A stretch of 14,289 bases of DNA from Peptococcaceae bacterium BRH_c23 (GCA_000961805.1 LADV01000005.1:1-14289); one strand, 5' to 3'; shown: positions 1 through 7,184, numbered from the stretch's first letter. Program-made: numbers and translations. The notes: generated from the sequence alone by a model not told the origin.

Positions 1-23
1 ACCCACCCCCATCCTTGATATGA

Positions 24-40
24 CTATGTCAGATAGGGGA
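24..40 (+). promoter_or_regulatory. Possible tail hairpin of an upstream cobalamin riboswitch (partial, at window edge)
   Basis: The stretch reads CTA, seven bases, then TAGGGGA. The same 17-base layout follows both recognisable cobalamin aptamers in this window (346-362 and 873-889), 22-23 bases after their B12 boxes. Here the corresponding B12 box would fall at or just outside the left edge, and only a weak outer stem (TAT/ATA) can be drawn. No ORF or U-rich terminator follows before the promoter at 115. This may be the end of a third riboswitch or a decayed copy. The call depends on sequence outside the window. Confidence 0.3.
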
Positions 41-114
41 TAGAAATACCCAGTGAATACATCAGTTAGTTTGACAATCAGTGCTAATAATTGTAAATTT
101 ATGTACTGAAAGGG

Positions 115-144
115 TTTACAAGAATTTAGAATTAAGGTTATAAT
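115..144 (+). promoter_or_regulatory. Sigma-70/A-type promoter for the cobalamin-controlled gene set
   Basis: A -35 box TTTACA (115-120) and a perfect -10 box TATAAT (139-144) are separated by 18 bases. Transcription would begin near 150, just ahead of the first cobalamin aptamer at about 162. That is where a riboswitch-controlled transcript should start. A weaker overlapping option uses TTGACA at 71-76 with TAAATT at 94-99. Confidence 0.7.
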
Positions 145-161
145 GAAAACAATTCAATATT

Positions 162-328
162 AGGTAATGAGTGATTTTTTTCTAAGGAAAAGAATTTAAA
201 AGGGAAGTCAGTTAAAATCTGACGCGGTCTCGCCACTGTCATAGGGAGTTGCCTCACAAAGTGTCACTGGATTTTATCTGGGAAGACGTGGGGTAATGAT
301 GAACTAAAGCCAGGAAACCTGCTCATTT
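162..328 (+). ncRNA. Cobalamin riboswitch aptamer 1
   Basis: The core consensus of the B12 riboswitch family (Rfam RF00174) is visible. It includes GGGAAGTC near 212, a GTTAAAATCTGACGCGGT stretch, the CGCCACTG element at 231-238, GTCACTGG and TGGGAAG further on, a GATGAAC stretch at about 298, and the B12 box AGCCAGGAAACCTGC (308-322). The closing helix P1 can be drawn from AATGAG (166-171) paired with CTCATT (322-327). A hairpin (about 335-367) and an intrinsic terminator (422-452) follow, so the likely mode is B12-dependent premature termination. Family knowledge says the ligand is adenosyl-, methyl- or another cobalamin. The boundaries are approximate. Confidence 0.93.
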
Positions 329-334
329 CAGATC

Positions 335-367
335 AACACAGGAACCTACGGAAGATAGGGGAGGTGT
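335..367 (+). promoter_or_regulatory. P13-like hairpin after aptamer 1
   Basis: An outer stem ACAC/GTGT and an inner stem CCTA/TAGG enclose a 7-base loop (CGGAAGA, 349-355). The position just after the B12 box fits the regulatory hairpin that, in characterised cobalamin riboswitches, makes a kissing contact with the aptamer. A matching hairpin follows aptamer 2 with a different outer stem, which supports the fold. Confidence 0.5.
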
Positions 368-421
368 CGTTTATGTCGGGAAGTCAGCGTATATTATCCG
401 GCTAACCGGAGTCACTATATC

Positions 422-452
422 CCTTTACAGGTATTCTGTAGAGGCTTTTTTT
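422..452 (+). terminator. Intrinsic terminator of riboswitch 1
   Basis: CCTTTACAG (422-430) pairs with CTGTAGAGG (436-444) as a 9-bp stem with one G-U pair and loop GTATT. A run of seven T follows (446-452). It sits between aptamer 1 and the small ORF at 478, as expected for the off-switch of a transcriptional riboswitch. A further short hairpin, TCCGG-CTAA-CCGGA (397-410), lies just upstream and may belong to the alternative fold. Confidence 0.85.
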
Positions 453-462
453 GTTTCTCTTG

Positions 463-469
463 AAGGAGG
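463..469 (+). promoter_or_regulatory. Strong ribosome binding site for the 66-residue ORF
   Basis: AAGGAGG ends 8 bases before the GTG at 478. This near-perfect Shine-Dalgarno sequence, directly after a riboswitch terminator, is the main reason to accept the small ORF as translated. Confidence 0.7.
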
Positions 470-477
470 CCTGACGG

Positions 478-678
478 GTGAGAGACCGAGAGAAGAATAA
501 GGAGATGGAAGAGCACAGGCAAGCGTTGCTTGATGCGCGAGGGGAAATCTTGGGGAGGTATAATTCGGAAAAGGAGCAGAGGATTCAGTGGCTAGTGAAG
601 TTTATTGATATTGAAGATGAACTCGAAGAATTATCCCGACGGCAAAGCCAATGGGTGAACTTATTGACGATTGAGTAA
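478..678 (+). CDS. Small charged helical protein of unknown function, between two cobalamin riboswitches
   Basis: This 66-residue ORF starts at GTG behind a very good ribosome binding site. Its sequence is rich in Glu, Arg, Lys and Gln, has no signal peptide or membrane segment, and looks almost wholly alpha-helical, possibly a coiled coil (for example residues 6-25 and 40-56). I do not recognise a family. It lies downstream of the terminator of riboswitch 1 and ends some 17 bases before aptamer 2, so it should be made only when cobalamin is scarce. It could be a small regulatory or accessory protein of the uptake system. It could also be a leader ORF whose translation matters for what follows, or a remnant of a gene once controlled by riboswitch 1. 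Translation is likely and the role is unknown. Confidence 0.55.
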   Translation: MRDREKNKEMEEHRQALLDARGEILGRYNSEKEQRIQWLVKFIDIEDELEELSRRQSQWVNLLTIE

Positions 679-694
679 AATCGAATAACATTGG

Positions 695-856
695 AATTCA
701 GGTATCGGAGTATGAGTGCTTCGGTTAAAAAGGAAGCAGGTGTAATTCCTGCACGGTCCCGCCGCTGTGATGGGGAGATGTTTCGTAAAGGCCACTGGTT
801 TAGTCTGGGAAGGTGCGAAACATTGATGATCCAGAGTCAGAAGACCTGCCTGTATT
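695..856 (+). ncRNA. Cobalamin riboswitch aptamer 2
   Basis: This is a second independent copy of the B12 aptamer. It shows GGTGTAATTCCTGCACGGTC, the CCGCCGCTGTGATG element (variant of CCGCCACTGT), GGCCACTGG, TCTGGGAAGGTGCG, GATGATCC and the B12 box AGTCAGAAGACCTGCC (835-850). P1 can be drawn from CAGGT (699-703) with GCCTG (848-852). It differs from aptamer 1 across most variable stems, so it is not a recent copy. A P13-like hairpin (about 864-894) and a terminator (934-966) follow, then the 1421-residue gene at 1024. Small ORFs reading through this segment on either strand are riboswitch sequence, not genes. A weak promoter just upstream (TTGACG 664-669, TAACAT 686-691) cannot be excluded. 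Confidence 0.94.
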
Positions 857-863
857 TTAGACA

Positions 864-894
864 CCAACGACTCTACGAGCGATAGGGGAAGTTG
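864..894 (+). promoter_or_regulatory. P13-like hairpin after aptamer 2
   Basis: An outer stem CAAC/GTTG and an inner stem CTA/TAG enclose loop CGAGCGA (876-882), with the shared TAGGGGA on the 3' side. It has the same place and shape as the hairpin at 335-367. The outer stem has changed on both sides (ACAC/GTGT to CAAC/GTTG), which is covariation supporting a real structure. Confidence 0.5.
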
Positions 895-933
895 TTAAAG
901 TGCTGGCATCAATCTATGATTATCAGTATTTTT

Positions 934-966
934 AGCCTCTTGACCAATCGGTTAAGAGGCTTTTTG
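934..966 (+). terminator. Intrinsic terminator of riboswitch 2
   Basis: AGCCTCTTGACC (934-945) pairs with GGTTAAGAGGCT (950-961) as a 12-bp stem containing one G-U pair, with loop AATC and a following T run. It lies 58 bases before the start codon at 1024 and should stop transcription when cobalamin is bound. Confidence 0.9.
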
Positions 967-1023
967 ATGTTCAAAGTGACCAAGGGGATATGTTAGATAG
1001 GTATATAGAGGGGAAGAATAGAA

Positions 1024-4000
1024 ATGAAAAGAGAATTTCAAAAATTATATTCATGGCTACTGATAGTTGTAATGACGATTTCCATGTTGGTTATGCAAAT
1101 GCCTTTGGCTAAACCGGTTTATGCGGCATTAGATCAGAACAGTACTATAATGCCTGTGACAGCTGTTTTTGACAAGAATTCTGCTCATCAAGCCGATGTG
1201 CAAATAACGACGACTCTTAATGGTAATAATTTAATCAGTATAACCAATGGTGGAACTCCGCTGACGGTAGGGAACGACTATACAGTAACAACCGGCAGTA
1301 GTATTACCATTGGTAAAGGATATTTGGCCCAACAGGCGATAGGAACAACCACTCTGAATTTTATTTTCAGTGCAGGCAATCCTCAGGCTTTGCAGATAAC
1401 TGTTTCTGACTCTACACCGGCTTTAACAAAAGTGCTTAACTATTATCAAAGCAAAAATTATAGTAATGCCACTACCTGGTGGGATATGGCAGGACTCTGG
1501 GGCGCCGGGAATACACAAAAAACCAGTTGGGACACCAGTCAAACCAGTCTTTATGGAAATATTTTGGGAACACTGGCCAAGGGGGGAGATCCGAGCAATA
1601 CTCTCAACGGACGTAACCTCTTGTCTGAACTAAAGGCGACGCAGAATAGTAGTACAGGTGCTTTCCCCGGTTCCTATGGTCTAACTTCAGGCGACCAAAT
1701 CTGGGCTATGGTAGCTCTGGATGCTGCTAAAACAGAATATGACCAAGAAAAAGCGGTCTTAAATTTATTGACGTATCAAAATTCGGATGGCGCTTTTTTC
1801 TACTCGACTGATTACAACACCAGTGATCCTGACCAAACGGGGATGGCCCTGCTGGCTCTGGCCAATCATCAAACGCTGACTGGTGTTACAGATTCTATTG
1901 TTAAAGCCAAGGCTTATCTTAAGGGGATACAAGAGAATACAGGAGGATTTGCTTCCTGGGGAATCGATAATCCTAACAGTGTTGCTACTGTAATTTCGGG
2001 TTTAGTAGCTATCGGTGAAGATCCCGTAGCGGATGGCTGGAAAAAGAATGGGAAAACTATGCTGGATGATCTGCTCAGGTTTCAGTTAGACGACGGGTCA
2101 TTTTACTCTCCCTATAGTCCAGGAGTAACCGATGATATGGCAACGTATCAGTCCTTGATTGCGTTGGGGGATATAAATGCCCATGAATCGGTCTGGCAGA
2201 GGCTGCAAGAAAGCAGTCCTCAAGAAACAAGTGACAGTACAATCACGCCAGTGACGGCTGTTTTTGACAAAAAGACTGCGAATCAAGCCGATGTGCCAAT
2301 AACAATGACTCTTAACGGAAATACTTTAAACAGTATAACCAATGGCGAGACTACGCTGACGGCAGGGAGCGACTATACGGTTGCGAACGACGGCAGTACT
2401 GTAACCATTGGTAAAAACTACCTTGCCAACCAGGCGACAGGAACAACAACACTGAATTTCATTTTCAGTGCCGGCAATTCTCAGGCTTTGCAGATCACGA
2501 TTTCTGATACTACTTCGTCTTCTACGCAGCAGCCTGCCCAAAGTAATATTACTTTAGAGGTTGTCGGAAAGAACGGACAAACTATTCTCTCATCAGCTAC
2601 TATGTCATTAGTAAGTGGGGATACGGCTTATTCCGTTCTGATAAGGGAGCTAGGTCAGGGTCAGGTGACGGTTACCGGATCAGGTTCTTCCTTTTATGTC
2701 AGCGGGATCAATGGGCTAAATGCAGGGGATGATGGTGCTACAAGCGGTTGGATGTATTCAATAAATGGTGTTTATCCAAGTGTAGGTGCTGCTTCAATTT
2801 CTTTAAAAAATGGTGATGTAGTGGCATGGCGCTATACAACCAATCTGGGCAAAGACGTAGGTGACAGCAGTACAGGAACTACAACCGTTACTAGCCCTGC
2901 CACCCCGGCTGCTTCAACCGGCTCAACCGGCCTAAGTAACCAAGAAGTATTAGCAGGATTGAATAATGCCACGGCACAGCAGAAGTCCGATGCTAGACTG
3001 CTAGACACCACTCCCTCTGTCAGTCCGACGGCTACTGAACAGGTGGCACTGAAGACCGTGGACGGAGTTCAACTAATCATACCTACGGGAGCACTAAGTA
3101 ATCAGAGTGCGCCGGTTAACTTCACAGTTGAAATCGGCAACGTGATGACTCCACCTAAGGCCGATACAGGTGCCATAGTAATCGATCCTCTTAAGTACCA
3201 GCGCCAGTTTGGCATTAAAAACCCTTCAGGAACGGTTCAGGAAGAGCCTATTCAGTTTAATGCTCCCGTTAACATTAGTTTCCCTATCGCGTTAGGAGAT
3301 CTTCCCAGCGGGATCACGAGCCAACAACTGGCCATCTATTGGTGGGATACGGTCAAAACTGATTGGGTTAAATTGGGTGGCGTTTATAACCCGGTCACCA
3401 AGACCCTGTCCGTGCCGACGTATCACTTCTCCACGTTTGCAGTAATGGCAGATGGCTCTAGTGTTCCTAAGCGTTTAGCCGGTCTTGACCGGTTCCATAC
3501 AGCCAACACGGTAGCAACACAGGGCTGGAAAGCCGGAGCAGACAATGTGGTATTGGTTAACGCCTACGCATTTTTCGATGCCCTAGCTGCGGTTCCCCTA
3601 GCCTTTAAGCTCAACGCTCCCATCCTGTTAACGGAGAAAGAAACGCTTACCCCGTCGACACTGGAAGAAATACAGAAGCTAGCACCGAAAAAAATTACCT
3701 TAATAGGAGGTACAGCCGTCATTTCCCAGGCTATTCAAGCTGAGCTGGAAAAAGTCTACGGAGCGGACAATGTGCTGCGCTACGGTGGGCCGGACAGTTA
3801 TAGCACGGCTGCTGTTATTGCCACTGCCTTGGGTACGACAGGGAAGGCGATCATTGCCAACGGTGGTGAAAATAGCTATGCCGATGCTCTCGCTGTATCC
3901 AGTTATGCTGCCTACAAGGGAATTCCTATTCTTTTCACAGAAAGAACGGTTCTCCCAGCAGCCACAGTTCAGGCTCTGACTGCGCAAAAAGTCACCTCCA

Positions 4001-5289
4001 CAATTGTGGTGGGCGGCAGTTACGTCATACCGGAAGAAATCACTCAGAGTTTACCGGGAGTGGTACGCTACGCTGGAAGCGACCATTATTCGACAGCAAC
4101 CGCCATCGCTCAGGGGTTAAGTCTTAATACGAACCGGGTGTATGTAGTGACAGGTCTAAATTTTGCTGATGCCTTAACCGCTGGGAATTTGGCTGCGCAT
4201 TCTTTTTCCCCGGTTATTATGGTGGATACTACCATACCGGAAGCCGCTTCAAGTTTCCTAACCGTCCACAAAGACACAATCTCCGACCTGGTCATTGTTG
4301 GAGGAGAAGGGATTATCAGCACGGATCAAGAAAACCAGCTGCGAACGATCGTTACGAACCCAGTCCAGTCCCAGGTAGGCGTTTCAACACGCCAGCAGGT
4401 GAATGAAACAATCAAAAGTTTGGCAGGCTGGGAAAAGGCCTATATCCAAGCCGCCTTCACTCAAAAGGCTTCGGGTGAAATCCTTGATCCCACGGTCTAT
4501 AATTGGCCCACTGTCGGACTGGGGCGTCTGGAACGCTACGACGGCTTGTCTTATTATCTGGCAGAAAACGAGAAGTACCTTGCCCAAGATTGGAACTCCG
4601 TCACACGGAAAGTGACTAACTTGGCCAGAATAAGCTTGGCTGTAGGAGCTGCCAAAGGAGATCCTCGCAATTTCGGTGGTAAGGACTTGATTGCTGAGAT
4701 AGCTAACTATTCTGATGTTGAAGCACAGGGCATCAATGGACCGATTTTTGCCCTGATTGCCCTGAACAGCAGTGATTACGATTTACCGTCGACGGCTCTA
4801 TGGACGCCGGAAAAATTGCTAAAAATCATTTTAAACAAGCAGCTAACGGATGGCGGATTTTCCCTGGACGGAGCCGGGGATAGTGATCCAGATATTACGG
4901 CGATGGCTCTTCAGGCCTTAGCCCCTTACTACACAGACAGCCATCCGGAAGTGCAGGCGGTTGTGAAGAAGGCGATAGCTTGTTTAGCCGCGCAGCAGGA
5001 CTCAGAGGGAGGATTCAAATCCGGGGGCATCGACAGCAGTGAAAGCGTTAGTCAAACAATTATTGCATTGTCGTCTTTAGGGATTGATATTGATACCAAC
5101 TCGTTGTTTATTAAAAATAACAAGACCCTCTTGAGTGCCTTGCTTCGATTTAGCTCTACGGACGGTGGTTTTAAACATCTTTTAATGGGGAAATCGGATA
5201 ACACTGCGTCCCAGCAAGCATTGCTTGCCTTAGCATCTTATGTAAGATTTAAGGATGGAAAGAATTCCTTATATGATTTTCGCCCCTAG
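1024..5289 (+). CDS. Secreted wall-bound protein with intrinsic-factor-like barrel, DUF4430 and cell-wall-binding repeats; predicted corrinoid-capture protein
   Basis: The protein has 1421 residues and an ATG start, with AGAGGGGA 9 bases upstream. In order: signal peptide 1-34 (cut after VYA); X2-type Ig-like module 41-129; alpha/alpha-barrel prenyltransferase-like repeats 134-392; second X2 module 405-495; DUF4430 508-613, with the signature GWMYSINGVYP and KNGDVVAWRY; a Ser/Thr/Ala/Pro linker 614-640; a ZU5-like beta domain about 665-808; three CWB2 repeats 817-1110 that should hold it to the cell wall; and a second alpha/alpha-barrel domain about 1120-1412. Family knowledge: mammalian intrinsic factor and transcobalamin consist of an alpha/alpha barrel plus a DUF4430-like beta domain that clasp B12 between them. 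Motifs such as SDPDQTGMALLAL and SDPDITAMALQAL resemble the DTGAMA-type helices of those carriers. With two cobalamin riboswitches upstream and an ECF transporter downstream, a role in trapping cobalamin or other corrinoids at the surface is well supported but not proven. A terpene-cyclase activity is unlikely for a secreted protein with this context. Confidence 0.85.
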   Translation: MKREFQKLYSWLLIVVMTISMLVMQMPLAKPVYAALDQNSTIMPVTAVFDKNSAHQADVQITTTLNGNNLISITNGGTPLTVGNDYTVTTGSSITIGKGYLAQQAIGTTTLNFIFSAGNPQALQITVSDSTPALTKVLNYYQSKNYSNATTWWDMAGLWGAGNTQKTSWDTSQTSLYGNILGTLAKGGDPSNTLNGRNLLSELKATQNSSTGAFPGSYGLTSGDQIWAMVALDAAKTEYDQEKAVLNLLTYQNSDGAFFYSTDYNTSDPDQTGMALLALANHQTLTGVTDSIVKAKAYLKGIQENTGGFASWGIDNPNSVATVISGLVAIGEDPVADGWKKNGKTMLDDLLRFQLDDGSFYSPYSPGVTDDMATYQSLIALGDINAHESVWQRLQESSPQETSDSTITPVTAVFDKKTANQADVPITMTLNGNTLNSITNGETTLTAGSDYTVANDGSTVTIGKNYLANQATGTTTLNFIFSAGNSQALQITISDTTSSSTQQPAQSNITLEVVGKNGQTILSSATMSLVSGDTAYSVLIRELGQGQVTVTGSGSSFYVSGINGLNAGDDGATSGWMYSINGVYPSVGAASISLKNGDVVAWRYTTNLGKDVGDSSTGTTTVTSPATPAASTGSTGLSNQEVLAGLNNATAQQKSDARLLDTTPSVSPTATEQVALKTVDGVQLIIPTGALSNQSAPVNFTVEIGNVMTPPKADTGAIVIDPLKYQRQFGIKNPSGTVQEEPIQFNAPVNISFPIALGDLPSGITSQQLAIYWWDTVKTDWVKLGGVYNPVTKTLSVPTYHFSTFAVMADGSSVPKRLAGLDRFHTANTVATQGWKAGADNVVLVNAYAFFDALAAVPLAFKLNAPILLTEKETLTPSTLEEIQKLAPKKITLIGGTAVISQAIQAELEKVYGADNVLRYGGPDSYSTAAVIATALGTTGKAIIANGGENSYADALAVSSYAAYKGIPILFTERTVLPAATVQALTAQKVTSTIVVGGSYVIPEEITQSLPGVVRYAGSDHYSTATAIAQGLSLNTNRVYVVTGLNFADALTAGNLAAHSFSPVIMVDTTIPEAASSFLTVHKDTISDLVIVGGEGIISTDQENQLRTIVTNPVQSQVGVSTRQQVNETIKSLAGWEKAYIQAAFTQKASGEILDPTVYNWPTVGLGRLERYDGLSYYLAENEKYLAQDWNSVTRKVTNLARISLAVGAAKGDPRNFGGKDLIAEIANYSDVEAQGINGPIFALIALNSSDYDLPSTALWTPEKLLKIILNKQLTDGGFSLDGAGDSDPDITAMALQALAPYYTDSHPEVQAVVKKAIACLAAQQDSEGGFKSGGIDSSESVSQTIIALSSLGIDIDTNSLFIKNNKTLLSALLRFSSTDGGFKHLLMGKSDNTASQQALLALASYVRFKDGKNSLYDFRP
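1144..1410 (+). repeat. Internal duplicated X2 module, copy 1 (copy 2 at 2242-2508)
   Basis: Both stretches encode PVTAVFDK, a Gln-Ala-Asp-Val segment, a TLNGN turn, DYTV, and TLNFIFSAGN followed by QALQIT. They stay clearly alike at the DNA level, 1098 bases apart. Conservation of this kind inside one gene indicates a duplication. The copies flank the first alpha/alpha barrel and may act as spacers or carbohydrate-contacting modules. Confidence 0.8.
2242..2508 (+). repeat. Internal duplicated X2 module, copy 2
   Basis: This is the partner of 1144-1410. It lies between the first alpha/alpha barrel and the DUF4430 domain, so an Ig-like spacer separates the two putative B12-clasping modules. 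Mammalian carriers have a short linker there. Confidence 0.8.
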
Positions 5290-5478
5290 TAGAGCCTGAC
5301 TGTTCAGACCTCTTCTGTTAATGCAGGAGACTGAACCATGCTCATGCTCACTCTATTGCGAGGGGCTTTGTCTGAGAGATAATTTTGTTCAGTAGAGGGA
5401 GGGGCTGTTAACGATTAGATAATCTCTGATCCATACGGACCCTCATAGACAAAAAGTGTTTGAAGGAAGGAATAGAAT
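5290..5478 (+). other. Intergenic stretch between capture protein and lipoprotein genes
   Basis: These 189 bases hold no ORF I can support and no cobalamin aptamer. GTTCAG (5302-5307) can pair with CTGAAC (5331-5336) around a partly paired interior, giving a hairpin without a T run. It is therefore not a standard terminator and may be a processing or partial attenuation element. No convincing promoter is visible, so co-transcription with the upstream gene is likely. Confidence 0.35.
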
Positions 5479-6243
5479 TTGAAAAAGATAGCATCGTTTC
5501 TTTCCGTGGTTCTGTTAATAGTGGCCCTTCTTTTGACGGGCTGCGGTGCAGATAAGAACGCTGCATCAGGGTCGTCTAATGACAGCGTGACGAAGGTATC
5601 AAGCAATATTGAAGAAACCAAATTAAACGATACCGCTCTTGGATCAGACAACAAAAATTATTCAACAGATAGCGGTAAATCCCAAGTTGAACCCCTTAAC
5701 TCAGATGTGTCCAAAACAACCGAGAACGACCTAAGTCAAGGAAATACCACCAAAGTCGCCGCGGCATCCACGACGCTTATTGAAGCTAATCCTTCCTCGC
5801 AAACACCGGCAATTCAAGTTCCGATTCCTGTCAAACCTGAAAACTCAGATAAGAAAGCAGTAACTATCGCCATTAACTGTGCTACTGCAGTAGCTAAAGG
5901 TCTCGACAAGCAGGAAAAATTCAAAGATGTCGTTCCGGCTAATGGGATCATTTTGCCTGCCACAACAGTTGAGTTTAAAGAGGGAGAAACTGTGTTTGAT
6001 GCCTTGAAGTTGGTTGTTCGCGAAAATAAAATTCAGATGCAGTATGAAGGTTCCAAGGGAACACCCTATATAAAAGGGATTAATAATCTTTATGAGTTTG
6101 ACGGCGGACCTTTAAGCGGGTGGATGTATAGTGTCAACGAAGTGAATGCAAGCTATGGGTGTAATGAAGCTAAGCTCAAAAATGGTGACGTCATTGAATG
6201 GAACTATACCTGTGATATGGGTAGAGATATAGGGAATAAGTGA
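5479..6243 (+). CDS. DUF4430 lipoprotein; predicted membrane-tethered corrinoid-binding partner of the ECF transporter
   Basis: This 254-residue protein starts at TTG, with a ribosome binding site (AAGGAAGGA) in the 16 bases before it. Residues 1-21 form a lipoprotein signal with lipobox LTGC, so Cys22 should be lipidated on the outer face of the membrane. Residues 23-125 are a polar, Ser/Thr/Asn/Lys-rich flexible linker. Residues 126-254 form a DUF4430 domain (GWMYSVNEV, KNGDVIEWNYT, GRDIG) like that at 508-613 of the upstream protein. Three cysteines (134, 228, 245) in this domain are absent from the upstream copy and could form a disulfide. No alpha/alpha barrel is present, so it is half of an intrinsic-factor-type pair. 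Its stop overlaps a possible GTG start of the EcfT gene (6240). Inference: it hands the ligand from the wall protein to the S component. DUF4430 lipoproteins with other ligands cannot be excluded. Confidence 0.85.
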   Translation: MKKIASFLSVVLLIVALLLTGCGADKNAASGSSNDSVTKVSSNIEETKLNDTALGSDNKNYSTDSGKSQVEPLNSDVSKTTENDLSQGNTTKVAAASTTLIEANPSSQTPAIQVPIPVKPENSDKKAVTIAINCATAVAKGLDKQEKFKDVVPANGIILPATTVEFKEGETVFDALKLVVRENKIQMQYEGSKGTPYIKGINNLYEFDGGPLSGWMYSVNEVNASYGCNEAKLKNGDVIEWNYTCDMGRDIGNK

Positions 6244-6296
6244 CCGGGGGAGTGAAGAAGGACGAAAGTGGTTACGGAAATAAGGGGGAGACAGCC

Positions 6297-7184
6297 TTGA
6301 ACAGAGCATTCTCAGCGTTTCATCCATCAGTGAACTTTGTATTTTTTGCAATTATCTTAGCATTTACGATGCTTTTTATGCATCCGATTTTTTTGGGCTT
6401 AACCTTAACTTCAGCCCTTATTTTCTCCTTAATTTTGAATGGGCGAAGGGGCGTGAAGCTAAGTCTCTTATTCTATCTCCCCATGTTCTTATTAATCGCC
6501 ATCATTAACCCCTTATTCAATCATAGAGGAAGAACAATGTTGTTTTACTTCATGGACAATCCCATTACGTTAGAGGCCATCTTTTTTGGAATATGTTCGG
6601 CGGCGTCTCTGATCGCCATTATGGCCTGGTTCTCTTGTTACAATAAAGTCATTACCTCGGATAAGTTTTTGTATTTGTTTGCCAAGATGATTCCGGCGGT
6701 GGCCTTGCTGATTACAATGACGATTCGAATGACTTCTAAACTAAAATATCAACTGAAGACAATATCGAATGCTCAACACACGATAGGGATAGATCATAGT
6801 ACAGGAAATCTAATCGAGAGAGTAAAAAAAGGAATGAGAGTCATATCCATACTGCTGAGCTGGTCTATGGAGGATGCGATTGAAACGGCGGATTCCATGA
6901 AGGCTAGAGGATATGGGCTGAAAAATCGAACGACATTTTCACTTTTTAACTTTGATAAGCGGGATGGTTTAGTATTAGGCGTGATTAGCGTACTAGGGGG
7001 CATATGCTTTGCGGGATATTTCGCAGGATACGGGACGATGCAATTTTATCCGTCAATCAGGCCTATGGATTTATCAACCCCGGCTATCGTCCTATACCTA
7101 GTATTTGCTGTGTTAGCGTTTTTACCGATTATTATCGAAGTAAAGGAGAGCTACAAATGGCGTTTTTACAAATCAAAAATTTGA
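6297..7184 (+). CDS. ecfT: EcfT: transmembrane scaffold of an energy-coupling-factor (ECF) transporter (CbiQ family)
   Basis: EcfT links the two ATPases to the substrate-binding S component in the cytoplasmic membrane. I prefer the TTG at 6297, 6 bases behind AGGGGGAG. It gives a 295-residue protein whose beginning (FSAFHPSVNFVFFAI) matches the usual CbiQ/EcfT start. A longer in-frame form from GTG 6240 (314 residues) would overlap the lipoprotein stop by 4 bases. Several hydrophobic stretches alternate with a long cytoplasmic region. The coupling-helix signature Ala-Arg-Gly occurs in ADSMKARGYG (residues 223-232 in the longer numbering), the motif that docks on the ATPase groove. The end of the gene overlaps the ATPase gene by 28 bp, which implies translational coupling. 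The family identity is secure. B12 as substrate is inferred from the operon. Confidence 0.9.
   Translation: MNRAFSAFHPSVNFVFFAIILAFTMLFMHPIFLGLTLTSALIFSLILNGRRGVKLSLLFYLPMFLLIAIINPLFNHRGRTMLFYFMDNPITLEAIFFGICSAASLIAIMAWFSCYNKVITSDKFLYLFAKMIPAVALLITMTIRMTSKLKYQLKTISNAQHTIGIDHSTGNLIERVKKGMRVISILLSWSMEDAIETADSMKARGYGLKNRTTFSLFNFDKRDGLVLGVISVLGGICFAGYFAGYGTMQFYPSIRPMDLSTPAIVLYLVFAVLAFLPIIIEVKESYKWRFYKSKI

Noticed and set aside
661..885. Open frames of 64-68 codons on both strands around 661-885
   Set aside because: They lie across cobalamin aptamer 2, have no good ribosome binding sites, and their sequence is explained by conserved RNA structure.
1423..2205. Terpene or squalene-hopene cyclase activity of the barrel domains
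   Set aside because: The DxDD motif is not intact (DPDQ, DPDI), the protein is exported and wall-bound, and the gene is under cobalamin control next to a B12-type transporter; a carrier-like fold explains it better.
2098..4615. Several 60-95 codon frames inside the 1421-residue gene on both strands
   Set aside because: They are fully contained in a strongly supported coding frame, without ribosome binding sites or recognisable domains.
7004..7156. N-terminal extension of the ATPase by 51 residues
   Set aside because: It overlaps the EcfT gene deeply, shows no ABC homology, and a strong ribosome binding site precedes the ATG at 7157, which gives the normal domain start.
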